From positions 1 through 7,730 of the forward strand of contig JAEWCJ010000157.1 in assembly GCA_023390695.1 (NCBI GenBank): a DNA stretch of 7,730 nt, in the 5' to 3' direction. Made by a program: the position numbers and the translations under genes. Shown here one piece after another: positions 6,349-7,730 of this stretch. The notes under the pieces are model-generated. The model had not been told where the DNA came from. It saw nothing but the letters and a program-made list of their open reading frames with translations, and made no database searches. The stretch's first letter is position 1. Each line of letters begins with the position of its first letter. Source of the stretch: Pseudomonadota bacterium. Lineage in GTDB: Bacteria; Pseudomonadota; Alphaproteobacteria; Rhizobiales; Xanthobacteraceae.

Positions 6349-7730
6349 TCAATCCTCGACGAACACAACCTCGCGCTTCTGTCTGATCGAGGGCAGCACC
6401 GCGATCACCAGCATCGCTGCGGCAATGGCCAGCAGAACCGCCGAGATCGGATGGGTGACGAACACCGTTGCATCGCCACGCGAGATCAGCATGGCGCGGC
6501 GCAGGTTCTCCTCCATCAGCGGGCCAAGCACCCAGCCGAGCACCAGCGGCGCCGGCTCGAAATCATGCTTCACCATCCAGTAGCCGACGAGGCCAAACGT
6601 ACCTGCCATGACGACATCGAAGGGCGAATTGTTCACCGAATATATGCCGATGCTGCAGAACAGCAGGATGCACGGGAACAGCAACCGGTAGGGAATGCTG
6701 AGCAGCTTCACCCAGATGCCGATCATCGGCAGGTTGATGACGACCAGCATCAGGTTGCCGATCCACATCGAGGCGATCATGCCCCAGAACAGGTCCGGCT
6801 TCTTGGTCATGACCTCGGGACCGGGCTGGATGCCCTGGATGATCATCGCGCCGACCATCAGCGCCATGACGGCGTTGGAGGGAATGCCGAGCGTGAGCAT
6901 CGGGATGAACGAGGTCTGGGAGGCGGCGTTGTTCGCCGATTCGGGGGCGGCGACGCCCTCGACCGCGCCCTTGCCGAAGATCTGCGGCGTGCGCGAGATC
7001 TTCTTCTCCAGCGTATAGGCCGAGAAGGCGCCAAGGGTCGGGCCGCCGCCGGGCAGCACGCCCAGGATCGCGCCGATCGCCGTGCCACGCAGGACGGCCG
7101 GCCAGGCGCGCCTGGTCTCCTCCCGGGTGGGCCAGAGCGATGTCACCTTGATGGCGCCGGATCGCGCTACTCGTCTTTCCAGGTTGGCGACGATTTCCGC
7201 GATGCCGAACAGGCCCATCGCCACCGGGGCGAAGTCGATGCCGTCCGACAGCTCTGGGATGTCGAAGGTGAAGCGCTGGGCGCCGGTGTTGACGTCGGTG
7301 CCGACCAGGCCGAACAGCAGGCCGAAGAACACCATGGCGATCGCCTTGAGCACCGAGCCGCTCGCCAGCACGACGGCGGCGACCAGGCCCAGGGCCATCA
7401 GGGAGCAGTAGTCGGCGGGGCCGAATTTCTGCGCCATTCGGGTCAGCGGTTCGGCGAAGATCACGATGATGATCGTGCCCACCGTGCCGGCGAAGAACGA
7501 GCCCAGCGCCGAGACCGACAGGGCGGCACCGGCGCGGCCGTTGCGGGCCATCTGGTAGCCGTCGAGACAGGTCACGACCGACGAGGACTCGCCCGGCAGG
7601 TTGACCAGGATCGAGGTCGTCGAACCGCCGTAGGCGGCGCCGTAGTAGATGCCGGCCAGCATGATCAGCGCGGCGGTCGGCGGCAGGTGGAAGGTGATGG
7701 GCAGCAGCATGGCGATGGGCGCCACCGGGC
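6349..7730 (-). CDS. tctA: Tripartite tricarboxylate transporter large permease subunit, TctA family (N-terminus cut by window edge)
   Basis: This is the large inner-membrane subunit of a TTT-family secondary transporter. It works with a small membrane subunit (TctB) and a periplasmic binding protein (TctC) to import citrate-like or other carboxylates. 459 residues are visible, against about 500 in the family. The frame stays open to position 7730 and the first residues (P-V-A-P-I-A-M-L-L-P) fit the interior of the opening LPG-x-GPVA motif. The true start therefore lies beyond the edge, and the GTG at 7725 is an internal Val. Hallmarks are Y-G-G-S-T-T-S-I-L-V-N-L-P-G-E at about 33-47 followed by V-V-T-C-L-D-G-Y-Q-M-A, and a second half with LPGGGPTLGAF, EGVAAPESANNAA and MLTLGIP. 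About ten hydrophobic segments are present. It converges on the chemoreceptor gene, so it belongs to another operon. Third-position GC is about 96% over 6661-7440, excluding 7141-7200, well above the other genes here. Confidence 0.95.
   Translation of the reverse strand, partial: PVAPIAMLLPITFHLPPTAALIMLAGIYYGAAYGGSTTSILVNLPGESSSVVTCLDGYQMARNGRAGAALSVSALGSFFAGTVGTIIIVIFAEPLTRMAQKFGPADYCSLMALGLVAAVVLASGSVLKAIAMVFFGLLFGLVGTDVNTGAQRFTFDIPELSDGIDFAPVAMGLFGIAEIVANLERRVARSGAIKVTSLWPTREETRRAWPAVLRGTAIGAILGVLPGGGPTLGAFSAYTLEKKISRTPQIFGKGAVEGVAAPESANNAASQTSFIPMLTLGIPSNAVMALMVGAMIIQGIQPGPEVMTKKPDLFWGMIASMWIGNLMLVVINLPMIGIWVKLLSIPYRLLFPCILLFCSIGIYSVNNSPFDVVMAGTFGLVGYWMVKHDFEPAPLVLGWVLGPLMEENLRRAMLISRGDATVFVTHPISAVLLAIAAAMLVIAVLPSIRQKREVVFVED

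Noticed and set aside
5603..6352. A 249-residue minus-strand open frame antisense to the chemoreceptor signalling domain
   Set aside because: It lies opposite the most conserved part of the receptor (the QTN...EAAR...GRGF hairpin tip), is Gly/Arg/His-rich and has no domain.

Overview
This 7.7 kb window looks like chromosomal DNA from a GC-rich (roughly 60-68% by spot counts) Gram-negative proteobacterium. It is most likely an alphaproteobacterium of the Hyphomicrobiales type, judged from overall protein style: a NitT/TauT-type ABC transporter with a twin-arginine binding protein, an alphaproteobacterial-looking chemoreceptor and a TctA-family transporter. The taxonomic call is inference; there is no rRNA or marker gene.

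Positions 1-4176 (minus strand, read right to left) form one probable operon. It runs allophanate hydrolase (atzF, 4176-2383), a 147-bp gap, a Tat-exported NMT1/THI5-like binding protein (2235-1285), a membrane permease (1288-428, GTGA overlap) and an ATPase (435 to beyond position 1, 8-bp overlap). The enzyme splits allophanate to ammonia and CO2. The transporter therefore probably imports a nitrogen compound degraded through allophanate, such as urea, biuret, guanidine or a triazine breakdown product. No enzyme that makes allophanate is visible. Because atzF is the first gene of the operon, such an enzyme would have to lie left of position 1 or elsewhere in the genome.

Positions 4177-4300 are a compact divergent promoter region. 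It carries an exact TATAAT box facing right and paired ATGACA repeats. From it, a methyl-accepting chemotaxis protein (4301-6304, plus strand) is transcribed away from atzF, which suggests chemotaxis linked to the imported nitrogen source. The chemoreceptor ends inside a perfect 17-bp inverted repeat whose 4-nt loop holds its stop codon. This is a probable terminator between convergent genes.

Positions 6349-7730 (minus strand) hold most of a tctA gene, the large membrane subunit of a tripartite tricarboxylate transporter. It enters from the right edge without its N-terminus. It is probably unrelated in function to the allophanate locus, and much of it has a markedly higher third-position GC than the other genes.

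The window is fully occupied: no intergenic stretch exceeds 150 bp, and there are no RNA genes, insertion sequences or CRISPR arrays. The most interesting element is the divergent pairing of a chemoreceptor with an allophanate-hydrolase/ABC-transporter operon, with a 9-mer shared by two of its control regions.
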